From: Archegozetes longisetosus
Taxonomy: Eukaryota; Arthropoda; Arachnida; Sarcoptiformes; Trhypochthoniidae
Reading direction: 5' to 3'
Assembly: GCA_018873245.2 (NCBI GenBank)
Contig: JAEMBT020000008.1
Span: 7,904,238-7,968,237, forward strand
DNA length: 64,000 bases
Shown here: positions 36,186 through 47,731 of the stretch, piece after piece
Layout of the letters: each line of letters starts with the position of its first letter
Position numbering within the stretch: position 1 is the stretch's first letter
Notes under the pieces: generated by a model
Databases searched by the model: none
What the model saw: only the letters and a program-made list of their open reading frames with translations
Told to the model about the DNA's origin: nothing
Translations under genes and position numbers: made by a program

Positions 36186-37334
36186 TACATATTGTTATAG
36201 TTTATTCTATTTTATAATACTTTCCACTCATCATAACTTGGACATCCATTAACTTTTCCATCGATAGTGCGCGTAGTTGCATACGATTTGCCATTCTTGA
36301 AATTGATGTTTTACATAACTCTTCAATAGCCAAATCTTTCATCTTTGAGTTAAAAGTCAACTTGTTATCACTCAATGCAAGTAATGAGTTCGAATGTGAA
36401 TCATTTCTATTAAGCTCTCAAACTCCATCAATTTTTGTGACTATTAATAACCATCGAACAGGGAACAGAAAAATCAGTAACAAATTTCGTATCTTTTTGA
36501 GCAATTATAACACTATTGTTGTAAAAAGCACTTGAAATTCAAATGCATTTACATATTCCTACTATTAGATCAAATTTGCAAAGTACCAAAAATGAGAGCC
36601 AATTTCACGCACCTCTAATTGGGACGTTTTGATGCCTCAACACATAGTTAATAGAGATATAACTACGTATAAAAGGATGAACATGCTCCCGATCTTTCTA
36701 ATCTCTGTTCCTTAGTAACAAATGAAAATTCATTTTGGGGATACTTTCGATAGATGGGAAAATCTCTAGATATTCAAACAAATTTATTAAATAACTCACT
36801 GTTAAATAGAATAATTATTTGACTCAAATAATGTACCAATGAGCATAGCAGGAGCCGACAAAGCTTTCAATTTCCTACACTGGTTAGTCATAAGTTTAAC
36901 GTTTTCTTAAATCAAAAATAGTTTTACATTTCAATATAAAATCCACACAACAAAATAAAATCTATGAAAATAATACTCAAAAGTTTAGTTAATTGCATTA
37001 TATACTGAAAATTTCCTTTTTACAAGTCAACACCTAATCAAATAAATTCACATTAAGACCTATTTTCGACAGACCTATTCAATTTTATATAATGTCTAAT
37101 TCATATATCTTATCAATATCTTCCCAATCTGTTTATTTTCATTTTCAGTTCGTGAATCAACCTCATCATCAGTTGTCAATTACATTGCCTTAGCTCTAAT
37201 ACTTGAAATAATACTGAAATAAATAATGTGACTATAAATAAACTAGTTTCCAAAGTAATTGCAACTAAAAAATTAATTATAGATAAATTTTCGGTAATTT
37301 AATTGGTACTTTACATAAGTACTTTTCAAAAATC
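36186..37334. other. Intergenic stretch
   Basis: AT-rich, no gene or repeat recognised. Confidence 0.5.
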
Positions 37335-37622
37335 AATCATTAATGAGATATTAAAGCTTAATTTTTGATAATTTTTATAATAATTCTAACAATTTATATT
37401 ATGTAGTTTGCTAATGAAGAGTTTATTTACAAAAGAGTTTAAGTGCCTATATTATAAGGTCCATTACTTTGAGCGCTCGCTATGATCTTACGGGACTTTT
37501 TGATATAGGCACTTAAACCCTTTTGGAAATAAGATCTTCATTAGCAAACTACATAATATAAATTATTAGAATTATTATGAAAATTATCAAAAATTAAGCT
37601 TTAAGTATCTCATTAATGATTT
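37335..37622. repeat. Large palindrome, arms about 120 bp
   Basis: The left arm (about 37335-37454) runs from AATCATTAATGAGATA to GTTTAAGTGCCTATAT. The right arm (about 37500-37622) is its inverse, with a few substitutions and a short indel. A roughly 45-base spacer that is less AT-rich (GAGCGCTCGC) lies between. No coding capacity and no clear target duplication. It could be a MITE with near-complete arms or a foldback made by local inversion-duplication. Confidence 0.9.
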
Positions 37623-38233
37623 AATAATCAACTTGATATTCAACTTTGGTACATAATCTGGAATAAAAGGAAAAAAGATTGTCAGCTATAAATTGAAGCC
37701 GGAAATATAACCACACTATTCATAATTGTTTATTTACCTAGACGATTGTGAATTAAGTCAATCTAAATTTTGCGGACAATAAATAAAATCTCAATTCTAT
37801 AATGTCAATATTCATCAGAAATTTTCATCATTTTCTTTTCATAACTATTATTGCTTGTGATTATTATTGCTATCTGATTCTGTCTGTTTATTTACTGCTT
37901 GTTTGCTTTACAATTTTAAATTTTTGTTGATTTGCAGTTTTTATTATTTTTTGTTTTACGGCTTTAACCTTTTTGCAATTGTTGTGTTTTTTCTTCGTTT
38001 ATTTAGTTTTTTGACCCCAAAGCTCAAATTAACCCTTGGAATGTCATTTCCACTGCAGGCAACTTTTCGATTCCTAAAAATAAGGCAAAACAAACTAAAT
38101 GCATTCCCCAATAAACTAATCATTTTATGAAGTTCGTTTGAAAAAATAATAAATCCATTTCTCAACTTTGTTCAGAATCTCAAAATTAGATAGTATTAAT
38201 AATTATTAGTCGCCAATTTTTGGAAATTGAAAT
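37623..38233. other. Intergenic stretch
   Basis: T-rich sequence; the frames at 37867-38130 and 37956-38165 mirror each other on opposite strands and show no domain. Confidence 0.5.
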
Positions 38234-41013
38234 CTAACATAAATTTTGATTTACAAACCATGGAGGCTGTTGAATCATAGTTAACGGTTGCATAATTTTT
38301 ATATCGCTGTTATCGCATAAAACTCGTGCTAAACTTGATTTTCTGAGCTCTTTCAGCTGATTCATATCGAAAGACGTATCCAAACCTCCATTTTCGAACC
38401 AGAATCTGTCGCCTTTCTTCAATCTATTAAACTGTTCAGCAATAATGCAGGAAGAGACTGGGCCGAGTAGTGACTCACTTAACGGTTTCTCTGAAGCGGC
38501 GACGATAAAAAGATTGATATCGTTGACATTTCGATAAACAGAACACATTATTTTAGCGACTCTTGGATTCATAATAGAATTCAAATCTGTGAAACGTTTG
38601 ACCGGTGGAGGTCCACAAATTTTTCTCCATTTAGGATAGCTTGAAAGTCCGTGGTCTTTGCCACTTTGAATGTTAACTGCAACCAAATCCATCCCAAATA
38701 GTTTTCCGGTATCTTGAAATAGATGATGTGTCACATCATGAGTGAAAAATTATCTCCTATTGAGTGAAAATTAAATATTTATGCTACAAAATTTAAGATC
38801 AACGATTAAAGAATCTTGAGTTTTTCATAGGGGATCTGATCATGAAGATTTGTTCTGTACGCAACAGATTTGAAATTTGGTATTATTATTTGAAAAATCA
38901 TGAATAGTCCAAATATTTTCTTAATAAAAAATTCGTTGTTCTACCAATCCACCGGTCATTCCACCAATCATTAACTCAAGTGCATTAACTCCATAAATAA
39001 TATTTGGATTACTAAACTGTGTTCGAAGCTGTATATTCTGAAGAACCACATTGTCTTCAGTTATCAAGTTGATAGATCCTTGTATTAAAGTATGCAACCG
39101 GTAAGCAGCCGTAGCAAAAGCAGGAGAAATTCCTGCGTTTACGTCAGGAACATAGCTATCGCTATATCAGTTTCTCGTTAGTGTCAGACCAAACATTCTC
39201 ATGTTTTTTCCAATTAATATTGGCAGAAGCTCTTTGTAAACAATATTTTGTAGTTCTGCGGCTACAATACGGCGAGTTTCTTGATATAAGGTCTCATCTT
39301 TCCACACAGATTCAATTGTTGAAGCACTTTAACGATATGATTATGTTCTCTGAGCCATATATAATATGCATAACAGCCAGTCCTGTTTGTACGCTGACTC
39401 GTGGATCTCCAGCCGAAAAAAATTGAAACTGATCTCGATCAGGAATACTACAAGTGTTGGTTCCGTTATCGAAGAGTAAATACGGTTGATTATTCACAAT
39501 AAAAATTAGATGTCTTCCATTTTGCGAGTGAAGTAATAGTAATTGTTGTAAATCTGATCCATAAATATTGCCTCCGTCGAAGTATTGTCACATTTAATTC
39601 GTGACTTGGGATCTATTTTAATTAATTTTAGAATCTATGTTAAGCATTTTATTTTGTCTCATGTTTTTGTTGTTTTCTAGTTGTACAAGATCAGGAACCT
39701 CGATGTGAGATCTCAATTTGTTGTACCTAATATTCTCTATCAATAAGTCAGGTTGGACTTGATAGCGAGTGCCTTAAATTACTGTATAAGTATTATACTT
39801 ACACTTGTAGTATGTGATGCCTTGTTGAATTAATAGATTAATGCAGTTCTATCATTTATATTAATATAACTTTTATTCAAACTACTAAATCTTACATTTA
39901 TACATAGTCAAAAATAAGAGAAATAATAATCTCCAGAAAAAGAAAACTCTCCGCCTTCATATACCTTTTTAGTATTGTATCTAATCTTGTTCTTTAAACT
40001 AAAGTTTATTTAATTTTTGATTTTTCTTAGAAAAACGTGTCTTTAAGTTAAAAATTAAAAAAGAGCTTATTGTTGATAAATTAAACGTTTTATCTTTTAC
40101 TTTATCAGTGTAATAAATTTTCTTTTAATTATATAATCAAACTTTTCTAAATTAGGCTATTGCTTAATAATGATAACGTATATAGATAACTTTTACATTT
40201 TACAATATGCCGTCAATTAATTTAGTTGTTCGCGCGCACCTAACCTGCATTGTGGAGCAGGTGCTGACCGAACAAAATTCATGCATGTTTGATTTAATGG
40301 CCCATAAGGTGGATCGTGGAATAATAATAGGAAGGCATTCTGGATGATAAAGCGTTTTATTTTTGCTGAAGGCTTCGCCACAACATAGTATAGCAGAATC
40401 ACAAGAAGCTTAAAAATTAATAGAGGGTTTAGGTTCGAACAGCTTTTGCTTTACTAATAGCATTACAAAACATTGACAAATCTTTAGTATTAAACGTTTA
40501 CGAAAATTTTGGAATTGTTAAACTTTTTAAATTAATTTCTTTCTGAAAATATAAAAATAAAATTGATAAAAAGAGAAAAAATATTTGACTTTTACTTGAA
40601 TAATCAAACGTAAAAATTGTCATTCGATTGAAAAGTTTAGTACCTTTTGATGCTCCGAAATTTTCAAAATGCTTTCTAGAATTTACGACGCTATTTTGCG
40701 AAGTATTCCATATCAATACTTCTAGAGCCAGCAGTTAGAGTAGTTATAATCTAAAAACTGTCCGAATTGCATGACAAGCAAAGTATATTTTCGATTTGGT
40801 CTATTGTTATCTAGTGCTAACTTATTTGACAATAATCTGGCACTTGGTAGTGGACTTTCATCAATTGAAAGACGCGGTCGATTAAGGCAATCAGAATATA
40901 ATTGACTTAATATCCGCACAAATGGGGTGAATGATTTACCCCAAAACTTATTCATGAGGTCATTACAACTACCATTAGCAGTTCGGTATTTACTAGATGG
41001 ACACTCGATATTT
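38234..41013 (-). pseudogene. Animal haem peroxidase (peroxinectin/chorion type) pseudogene
   Basis: Peroxidase fragments stand in the right order on the minus strand: about 41013-40722 (KYRTANGSCNDLMNKFWGKS, then MQFGQFLDYNY), 40402-40217 (GPLNQTCMNFVRSAPAP and GAREQLN), about 39580-39312 (GGNIYGSDL, AGDPRVSVQTGLAVMH), about 39311-38940 (ETRRIVAAELQNIVYKELLP, FATAAYRLHTLIQ) and 38737-38234 (THHLFQ, DLVAVNIQSGKDHG, SSCIIAEQFNRLKKGDRFW). The catalytic centre is ruined: the distal His of FLDHD is Tyr, the covalent-haem Glu after the RV segment is Val, and REHNR reads GSENI; the proximal His in YRLHT remains. Several frame changes, a stop after LTLTRN and missing joins confirm decay. Active homologues are secreted oxidases in cuticle, eggshell or immunity. 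Confidence 0.85.
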
Positions 41014-41960
41014 TATGAGCAGAAATCACTTACGACAGGATTTCCGATATCGATTCGCTTTAAACTAACTTTCGATTGAACAGCGTTCAGTTTTTTTCTA
41101 GTAATATGTGTTCAGATAAGAGATAGAGTTAATAGTGTTATATAAATTAGAGTTGCTATTTTGGCAAACTTTTCTAATCCGACTCGCTTTTTCTACATGT
41201 CTACCGTATCAAACTATAACAGCAGATTCTCTTTTGTTAATCAGTAAAAATTCTTATTATTTAATTATCCTACAATTGTCAGTCGATAAATTTTTTCTGA
41301 ATTTTATTGCGACTTCAAGCAGTTACATACAATTTCGCTAATTCAATAGACGTTTGTAATTGAATGAAATCTTCTCTGTCCAGTTTTGTTACCATACGAA
41401 TACATTGATGGAAAAGCTCTTTAGCTCTCGGTTTTACCAACAAATTGTTTCTTTCAGTTGTCTTTCAATTTTTGTTCCAAATTATTTACATAATTGACAG
41501 CTAATATTCAGGCGCTGTTTTAATTTCACTAACGCTCACCGATCTCGACCTTTTTTGAACACATTGAATACTCTTAAAATTCCTACTGCTTTCAATGTTA
41601 ACTGGTATGTATATTGCGGTTGTAATTAATCAAGAATTGAATGAGTGCCTGAAAGAAAAGGATTAATAAAATGCTGTGTTGCATTGACAAAAACTTCTCT
41701 AATTACTTGGCTTTAGTATTATATAGTATTATAAATTTTAATACTACATAAGTAATTATTTGACAAATGAATCTTCATTTCCAACAAAATATAACTTTAT
41801 TTTATATTAATTGAATCATTTAAAAAAATTCATGTCAGTATTTTTATTGTTTATTTAATGTTATGAATGCTTGGAGTTAGTCTGAAGTTAATGCTGATTT
41901 TATGGCACACACACCTTCATTGGACTTATTTAATATTAAACTCAATCAGATTTGATAGTA
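41014..41960. other. Intergenic stretch
   Basis: No gene recognised; the frame at 41135-41341 has no supporting feature. Confidence 0.5.
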
Positions 41961-43310
41961 TTAGATGTTAGCAGAATAGTCCGGACAATCATATCTCAGG
42001 ATTGATAAATAATGTAAACATGTTTATGCTATTTTACTACGCATTAGAGGAATATATGTTGGATGATGTGGTCTTATGTAATTTGCGCTCTTTTATTAGT
42101 TAATCATACAAGTGTACCAAAAACTGACCCACTTCGCGTCAGTATTAAAATCCAAGAACAGAAAGCACTTATCAAGTTTCATGTGCTGCTGGACGTCTGC
42201 CTGTGAAGTTTATAGAATACTTGAGGAAATCGTTCGAAGCCAAGCATTGAGTAGAAGCCGAGTCTACGAACTTCATAAAGAGTTTGAAGAACGTACCCGT
42301 TTAATAAGCGAAGATGCTCCTCATGAAGGGAGACATAGTGAAACAACCGATGAAAATCACATAGAAAAACTCAAAGAGCTTTTACTTGAGTACCGTAACT
42401 GGGGGAACCTTTGAATTGGCAGAAAATTTAGGAGTCAGTTTTTGGAGCACAATAAGACTTTTGAAAGAAGTAGGTGCTGGAAATTAGCTACGAGATGGGT
42501 GCCTCGTGAACTTACACCTGCTCAGAAACAAAAGCGCGTCGATATATGTGTACATCTTGAAAGATATAACAATGACTCTGAATTTCTGGAAAGAGTTGTC
42601 GCAATTGATGAAACTTGGATCAGATCATATGACCCTAAGGATCCATTTAATTCACTTCAATGGCGCTTACCTGGACAAGAACCACATGTAATTTTAACTT
42701 GAAATATTGGAAACTGAAATAATGCTAGCGGCCATATTTGATATGACAGGCCCACCTAAACAAGAGCAATGATAGGCGACTGGAAGGTGATGATGATTGT
42801 TGCTTTTCATCAAAATCGGATATTTGGTTATCGACTTTTGCGGAAAAATACCAATGTCAATTTTCAAATATATATTGATTTTTGGAACAAATAATTCTTC
42901 CTAAAGTAAAAAGCCACTTGTTTCATAATACACTTATCCTGTGCGACAATGCTAGACCACATAAACACTAGAAAGTCAAAGAATTCTTTAATCGACATCG
43001 TTGGGTGGAACTTAATCACCCCCTTACAGTCTTGATTTGAACCCTTGAGACTTTGATGGTATTGCAAGAATAAAGAGGCCAAGTAAAGGTAAGAGATTTG
43101 CTAATGAGACTCAACTTAAGATGGAGTATGATTGAGTTATAAATGAAATAAATGTCGAAAGAGCTGCCACTGGTATAAGACACCTCCCACTGCGATGGGC
43201 TTTGGTCAACCAGACAGGAGGCGAATACATTCACTAATCATATAATCATATTCAAAAAATATAGATTTTTTTAAAGATTCAGTTGTCCGAACTGTTCTGC
43301 TAACATCTAA
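41961..43310 (+). mobile_element. mariner copy C, DD34D relative with different TIRs
   Basis: A 1350-bp element bounded by TA (41959-41960, 43311-43312). TIRs begin TTAGATGTTAGCAGAATAGT and, at the other end, TTAGATGTTAGCAGAACAGT. The transposase relic is related to copies A and B (RWVPRELTPAQKQKRVDIC, IDETWIRSYDPKDP, CDNARPHKH, then RHRWVELNHP), but terminal repeats differ wholly, so it is a sister lineage. Coding is broken by several stops and frame changes (for instance after CWTSACEV context near 42210 and after HVILT at 42700). An old, inactive copy. Confidence 0.9.
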
Positions 43311-43634
43311 TATTTGTCAAAAAATTGAACTTATTTCATTGAAAAATACTTTGAAACTTAAACCCCAAATAAAAGACAGTTCAAGTAATCATTGCCATAA
43401 AAGTTTCAGAAGTGGTTAAGCTTACTCGTCCCTTTCTTCGGGTACTAATTTAATTATTATTGATTTTCTTTCATTTTGAAATGTCTCAGACCATATATTT
43501 TAAACCTCAATTTTAGGGTTCACTAGTGGTCCTCAAATTTGAAAATTTTAACATTAGTTTTCAATAACATTTAGAATAACATAAGTGAACCGCGAATAAA
43601 ACGAGACTGAAAACCCTTTTACAACTATACCATC
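43311..43634. other. Intergenic stretch
   Basis: About 320 bases with no recognisable feature. Confidence 0.5.
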
Positions 43635-43905
43635 TTATCCATTCGATATTTCTGCGTCAAGTGAACAATAGTCACCTTTAGTTCCATCTGCAAGCTCACA
43701 CACAACAGTCGATTCATTCAAATTAGCGAAACATAAAATTACAGAATTGCAGCTTTTGATCCTACAATTTCTAATTATTGGTGCACTTTTAAATTTAGGG
43801 TTATCAGAAGATGATGTAAGAGTTTCACTTTTAGCATTAATATATGACACTATTTTCAAGTTTATAATATAGAACAGAATTATCGTAAAAACTTCAACAT
43901 CTTTT
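43635..43905 (-). CDS. Possible small cysteine-containing secreted protein
   Basis: Unrecognised. A frame ending at 43635 has a hydrophobic start (VFTIILFYIINLKIVSYINA, signal-peptide-like) followed by about 60 residues with five cysteines (NCRIKSCNSVILCF, VVCELADG, DYCSLDAE). No in-frame ATG precedes it. An ATG at about 43892 (ATGTTGAAG) lies one base out of frame just before the hydrophobic stretch, beside a T run. So this is either a gene with a small indel, a terminal exon of a longer gene, or chance. It lies 2.5 kb downstream of the cysteine-rich secreted gene on the same strand but shows no clear similarity to it. Confidence 0.3.
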
Positions 43906-46432
43906 CTTATTTTATAGTAAATTCTTTTATATTCAATCCGGAATTTTCAAACAAGCCTCGAAGAAATATATAAAAAATTCGTTAATATATAAGATATGTT
44001 GTATAGTGGCTCTCATGAATGTGTTTCTTCTGGATTTTTGATAGTTATATTGAAAAGCGACCAAGAGATAGAATTTAATAGATTCGTGAAATCTTCTTTA
44101 CATTTATTGCGAACATTTATTACTAATAAAAATTAATTATAGTTAAATTCTTAACTGCCAAACTGTTCAAAATTCATATAGATGTTTCTCATTGAAATGC
44201 ATTTTAAAAGGTTTCAGATGTTTTGATGACATTGCAATCAAAGCAGAGATACAATACATTTAAAGAGCTAAAATCTTTTTCTACTGTTGTTAGGGGTGAT
44301 ACAAGGTAAGACTGTCTATTTCAAAGTTTGACCACCTGTTTCAAAGACTTGTATTGAGCTTTGAGAGGAAATCGTTTTGGATCTATTCATCAGGTTAGTT
44401 CATTTTAGAGGGTTTAAGGGACTTTCATTGCAATATTATGCAACCTTTTCTCATTAATTGATAACACGCTGCCTCTAAATAAATAGAAAAAATTATTTTG
44501 TCATTAAAATGTTTAAATAATCAATTCTTATTTAAAATCATTAAATGAACAATTTTTATGTACATTCATGCAGTGATTGATACAGAGATATTAATAGTAA
44601 AATCAACTTCAATTGGTACAAAAGATCAACTTAAAGCTGATATGAAATCTATTTTTAAATGTATATCTTCATGACCAACGCAGGAGAGTATTTAGCAAAG
44701 ATTTAATTCATTTTAATATTGAATATTCATTATTAATTCTATAAATTCTAGGCTTCTATACAATGAAAATCCCTTAACAACAGGATAGCATTTATTTGAT
44801 ACATAAAACTGCCACAAATAAATAACATATATTTTATTCTATTACCTATTCAATTTCACAAGAGTATTACGAAACATGATTTTAAAGTTGAAAAATCACA
44901 GTTTACATTTCACCGAACAATGATGTTAACATAGTTTATTATTTAAAAGAAAATTTGCGAAATCTAATAAACAAACATTCGGGTATTTTAATATTGAATG
45001 ATCTGAATTTAAAACTCATAACTTACTGCGAAGAAATTCTATGAAGTAGGGCTAGAGAAATATCGAATTTGACTTCAGGTTTCAGCTTTAAACAAATAAT
45101 AGAAAAATATGCTTTCCTACAAGTAAAAGTTTAGTCTTCAAAGGTATCCTTATTAGACCCTTTTTCAACAAATTTCGCTCTATTTTTATCTAACTTTGCC
45201 TAAACCTTAACCTAGAACAATGATTAAAAAATCCATCTGACAGAAGAAAATTTGAAAACTTGATGGGGTGGGGGATGGCTTCTTTCATCGAGTACTACTC
45301 GACGGAACCCTTACCTAATTTTTACAGTCATTGCTCCTAGTTAGTTGTCATTGACCGACGAGACCTCCAACCATACTATGAAGTGTCCGGTTTAGTCTCA
45401 AATGATTAGTCAAAGCTATATTATATTGAGCGTGTTCAGTATTATGAATGACTTTTGTTCATAAGATAAGAATAAATCATTGATAAAAAGTCTTAAGGCA
45501 GAAATTGTTTGAAGTTAATTTTGATTTAAAATGTCCTCAATTTCAGAATTTTGTGAAAAAATGGTAAAATACTAAAGGCCAAAAAACCTAACACTAAGCA
45601 CACCTTTAAATTGAATAAATAATTGTATTGTAATAATTGAATTAAAAAATGTTTGAAAATATCAAAGGGGGCCTAATAGGTTTTTTAGTCAGGTTTTGAC
45701 TCAGACAAAAGTTGGTAAGCCTGGCCATAAGATTAAAATATTTCTCTAAAACTATAAATATTGCAAAGTTCGTATTAATTGTATATTAATTCTACAGTTT
45801 AAATAAGAAATGTTTTAATTAGTAATTTAGTTAACTGATTTTGATATTTAAAAATATCAAATTTAGTAATTTCAAAACTTACATCCTTTATTGCATAGCT
45901 TAGATTAGGTTAGCAAACACGTTCCTGGTACCTTTGGCATTTATTTTATAATTTTCTGTTATTCTCCGTAAACTTTGACCTGAATTATGTTCAACATACA
46001 CTTGCACACGTTTTGATTCGCCCAAATCTTTCCATTTTGACACTCGTACTTCATTGAATATAACTAAACATTCACTTTATAATAATTATTTCTACAAATC
46101 TTAATTTGATTGCACTTTTAATAGAATAATAAAAACACAAACAACTGTTAACTTATTTATGGAAAGATGAAAAATACAATGTTTCTTCAGATTTCCTTTC
46201 GCCTTTTATGACTTAAATCGACTTCCATATGGTATTTAATAAAACTTTAACAAATTAATTTCTAAAATCACGCGCTAGAAATATTCATTTCAAAATTTCA
46301 TTACTATATCGATTTTTTAGTACTCGAACAATAATTATTTAACTTTGACAATAATTTTCAACTATGAAAAGATCTTGAGTTGGGCAAAAGAATTAATTTT
46401 TAAATACATGTTTAGGTAAATTTTTGAATATT
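43906..46432. other. Intergenic stretch
   Basis: No gene, TIR pair or RNA gene recognised in about 2.5 kb. Confidence 0.5.
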
Positions 46433-47731
46433 TTACAATGAATCGAAAACTTCGATAATTCCGGGAAAGGGAGTTTTGTACTTCAATCGATCAGATTTTG
46501 ACTTATTTAATAAGGGCATAATTTTATCACATTTATCGCTTTCGTCGTCATATTCACTACAAACTATGTTCATTGGATCTAATGATCCGCGAGATATGTA
46601 TTGCTCGTATCCTTCAATAGCACTCTCTGGACAAACAGGTGAACCAATATTTTTGTAAACATCAATTGTACATGTCTTCCACTCATAGATAGAACTGAAA
46701 AATTTAAGATTCATTAAGTTTATTACCTAGTGATTTGAATGATTTACTAGAAGAACGTAATAGTGGTTGATTTCATTCTATTCACTTATCCCGTTTTTTC
46801 AGCAAATAGGTTAGCTTTAAAAAGTTTGCTCACCAACAAACTAAAGGTATTCTCAATTTGGCATCAGTCACATTCTTTATGGCCGATATCATTTTAGTAG
46901 CATTATTCCAACATTTTTCTGTATTTTTCTTTCCTCTATTACCGCACTTCGCTCTTGAAATAAAGTTATTCCTTTCAGCTTTATTTTTGCAGGACTGCTT
47001 AACATGTACTTTATCTGTGCTAAAAATTATAACAGAAATAAGAGTTTTAGGCAGGCCATTCAAACATCTTCTGACATGATTTTTCGCCAAATTACTCATT
47101 TCAGGTATGGATCTAAAAAAGTTATTCCGTTTTTAGTATTAGTAAATTTGAAATAATCTCTGAAATAAAAGCTTGAAAAATAATTAAAGAATACGAGACT
47201 TTTTTCTTTGATTTAAATGAGGTTATTTTGCTAAATACCTGCACCACTGATTCATTTCTTGTTCATTTTCTGCGAATTTCATCTCTGATGCTAATGGTTC
47301 GATAAGCGCCAGTAACTTGGAATCTAATTCTCTATCATAATGAACAAAATTTTATGAATTGAGTCACATCTCGTTACCTCAGTGCTATAATGCTCTAACT
47401 GAAAAATCTTGACAAAATAAGTTAGTGCTACTTTTGAAATAAGATGTGAAACCTCTATAAATTACTCGAATCAAATCTTAAAACTTTCAAATAGATTTCA
47501 AAATATGTCATTTCGAATACAGCTGTTGTAGTATCGAGAATTATGATTCTAAACTTTAAACTCAAATTTGTCCATAACAGACTTTTCCGAGTTAGCGCAT
47601 TATAGCACTGAGGTGCGATATGATGACAATTAAAAGTCAAGATCTAACTTCATATCACAACTTTTATTAGCTGCATAACAATTGTTCGCCAGCACTACCA
47701 CAATAACGAAGAGTCCAAACAATGATAGCAT
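46433..47731 (-). CDS. Cysteine-rich secreted protein, four exons
   Basis: Exons inferred: 47731-47649, 47331-47239, 47112-46834, 46694-46433. All introns are GT-AG and the joins keep frame, giving 238 residues. Exon 1 encodes a signal peptide (MLSLFGLFVIVVVLANNCYA) and SCDMK. The mature part is mainly helical in composition with about a dozen cysteines: NQWC, RRCLNG, QSCKNK, AKCGNRG, EKCWNNA, LVCC, KTCTID, PVCPES, IVCSEY and DKCDKI. No enzyme motif is visible. The spacing, and the phrase SEYDDESDKCDK near the C-terminus, recall small secreted proteins annotated as uncharacterised in mites and other chelicerates; that is recollection, not a search result. Split codons at three junctions make the model strong even without homology. 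Intron 1 carries a MITE. Confidence 0.85.
47377..47613. mobile_element. 237-bp MITE in intron 1 of the secreted-protein gene
   Basis: Left CCTCAGTGCTATAATGCTCT and right, reverse strand, CCTCAGTGCTATAATGCGCT; one difference within 20 bases and further weak match beyond (AACT). No coding capacity. Outer flanks (CATCTCG and CATATCG on opposite strands) may extend the repeat, so exact ends and the target duplication are unsure. Confidence 0.78.

Noticed and set aside
40420-40455. GGTTCGAAC near 40432, similar to a tRNA T-arm.
   Set aside because: No acceptor, D or anticodon stems can be drawn around it, and similar GTTCGAA words elsewhere lie inside mariner sequence.
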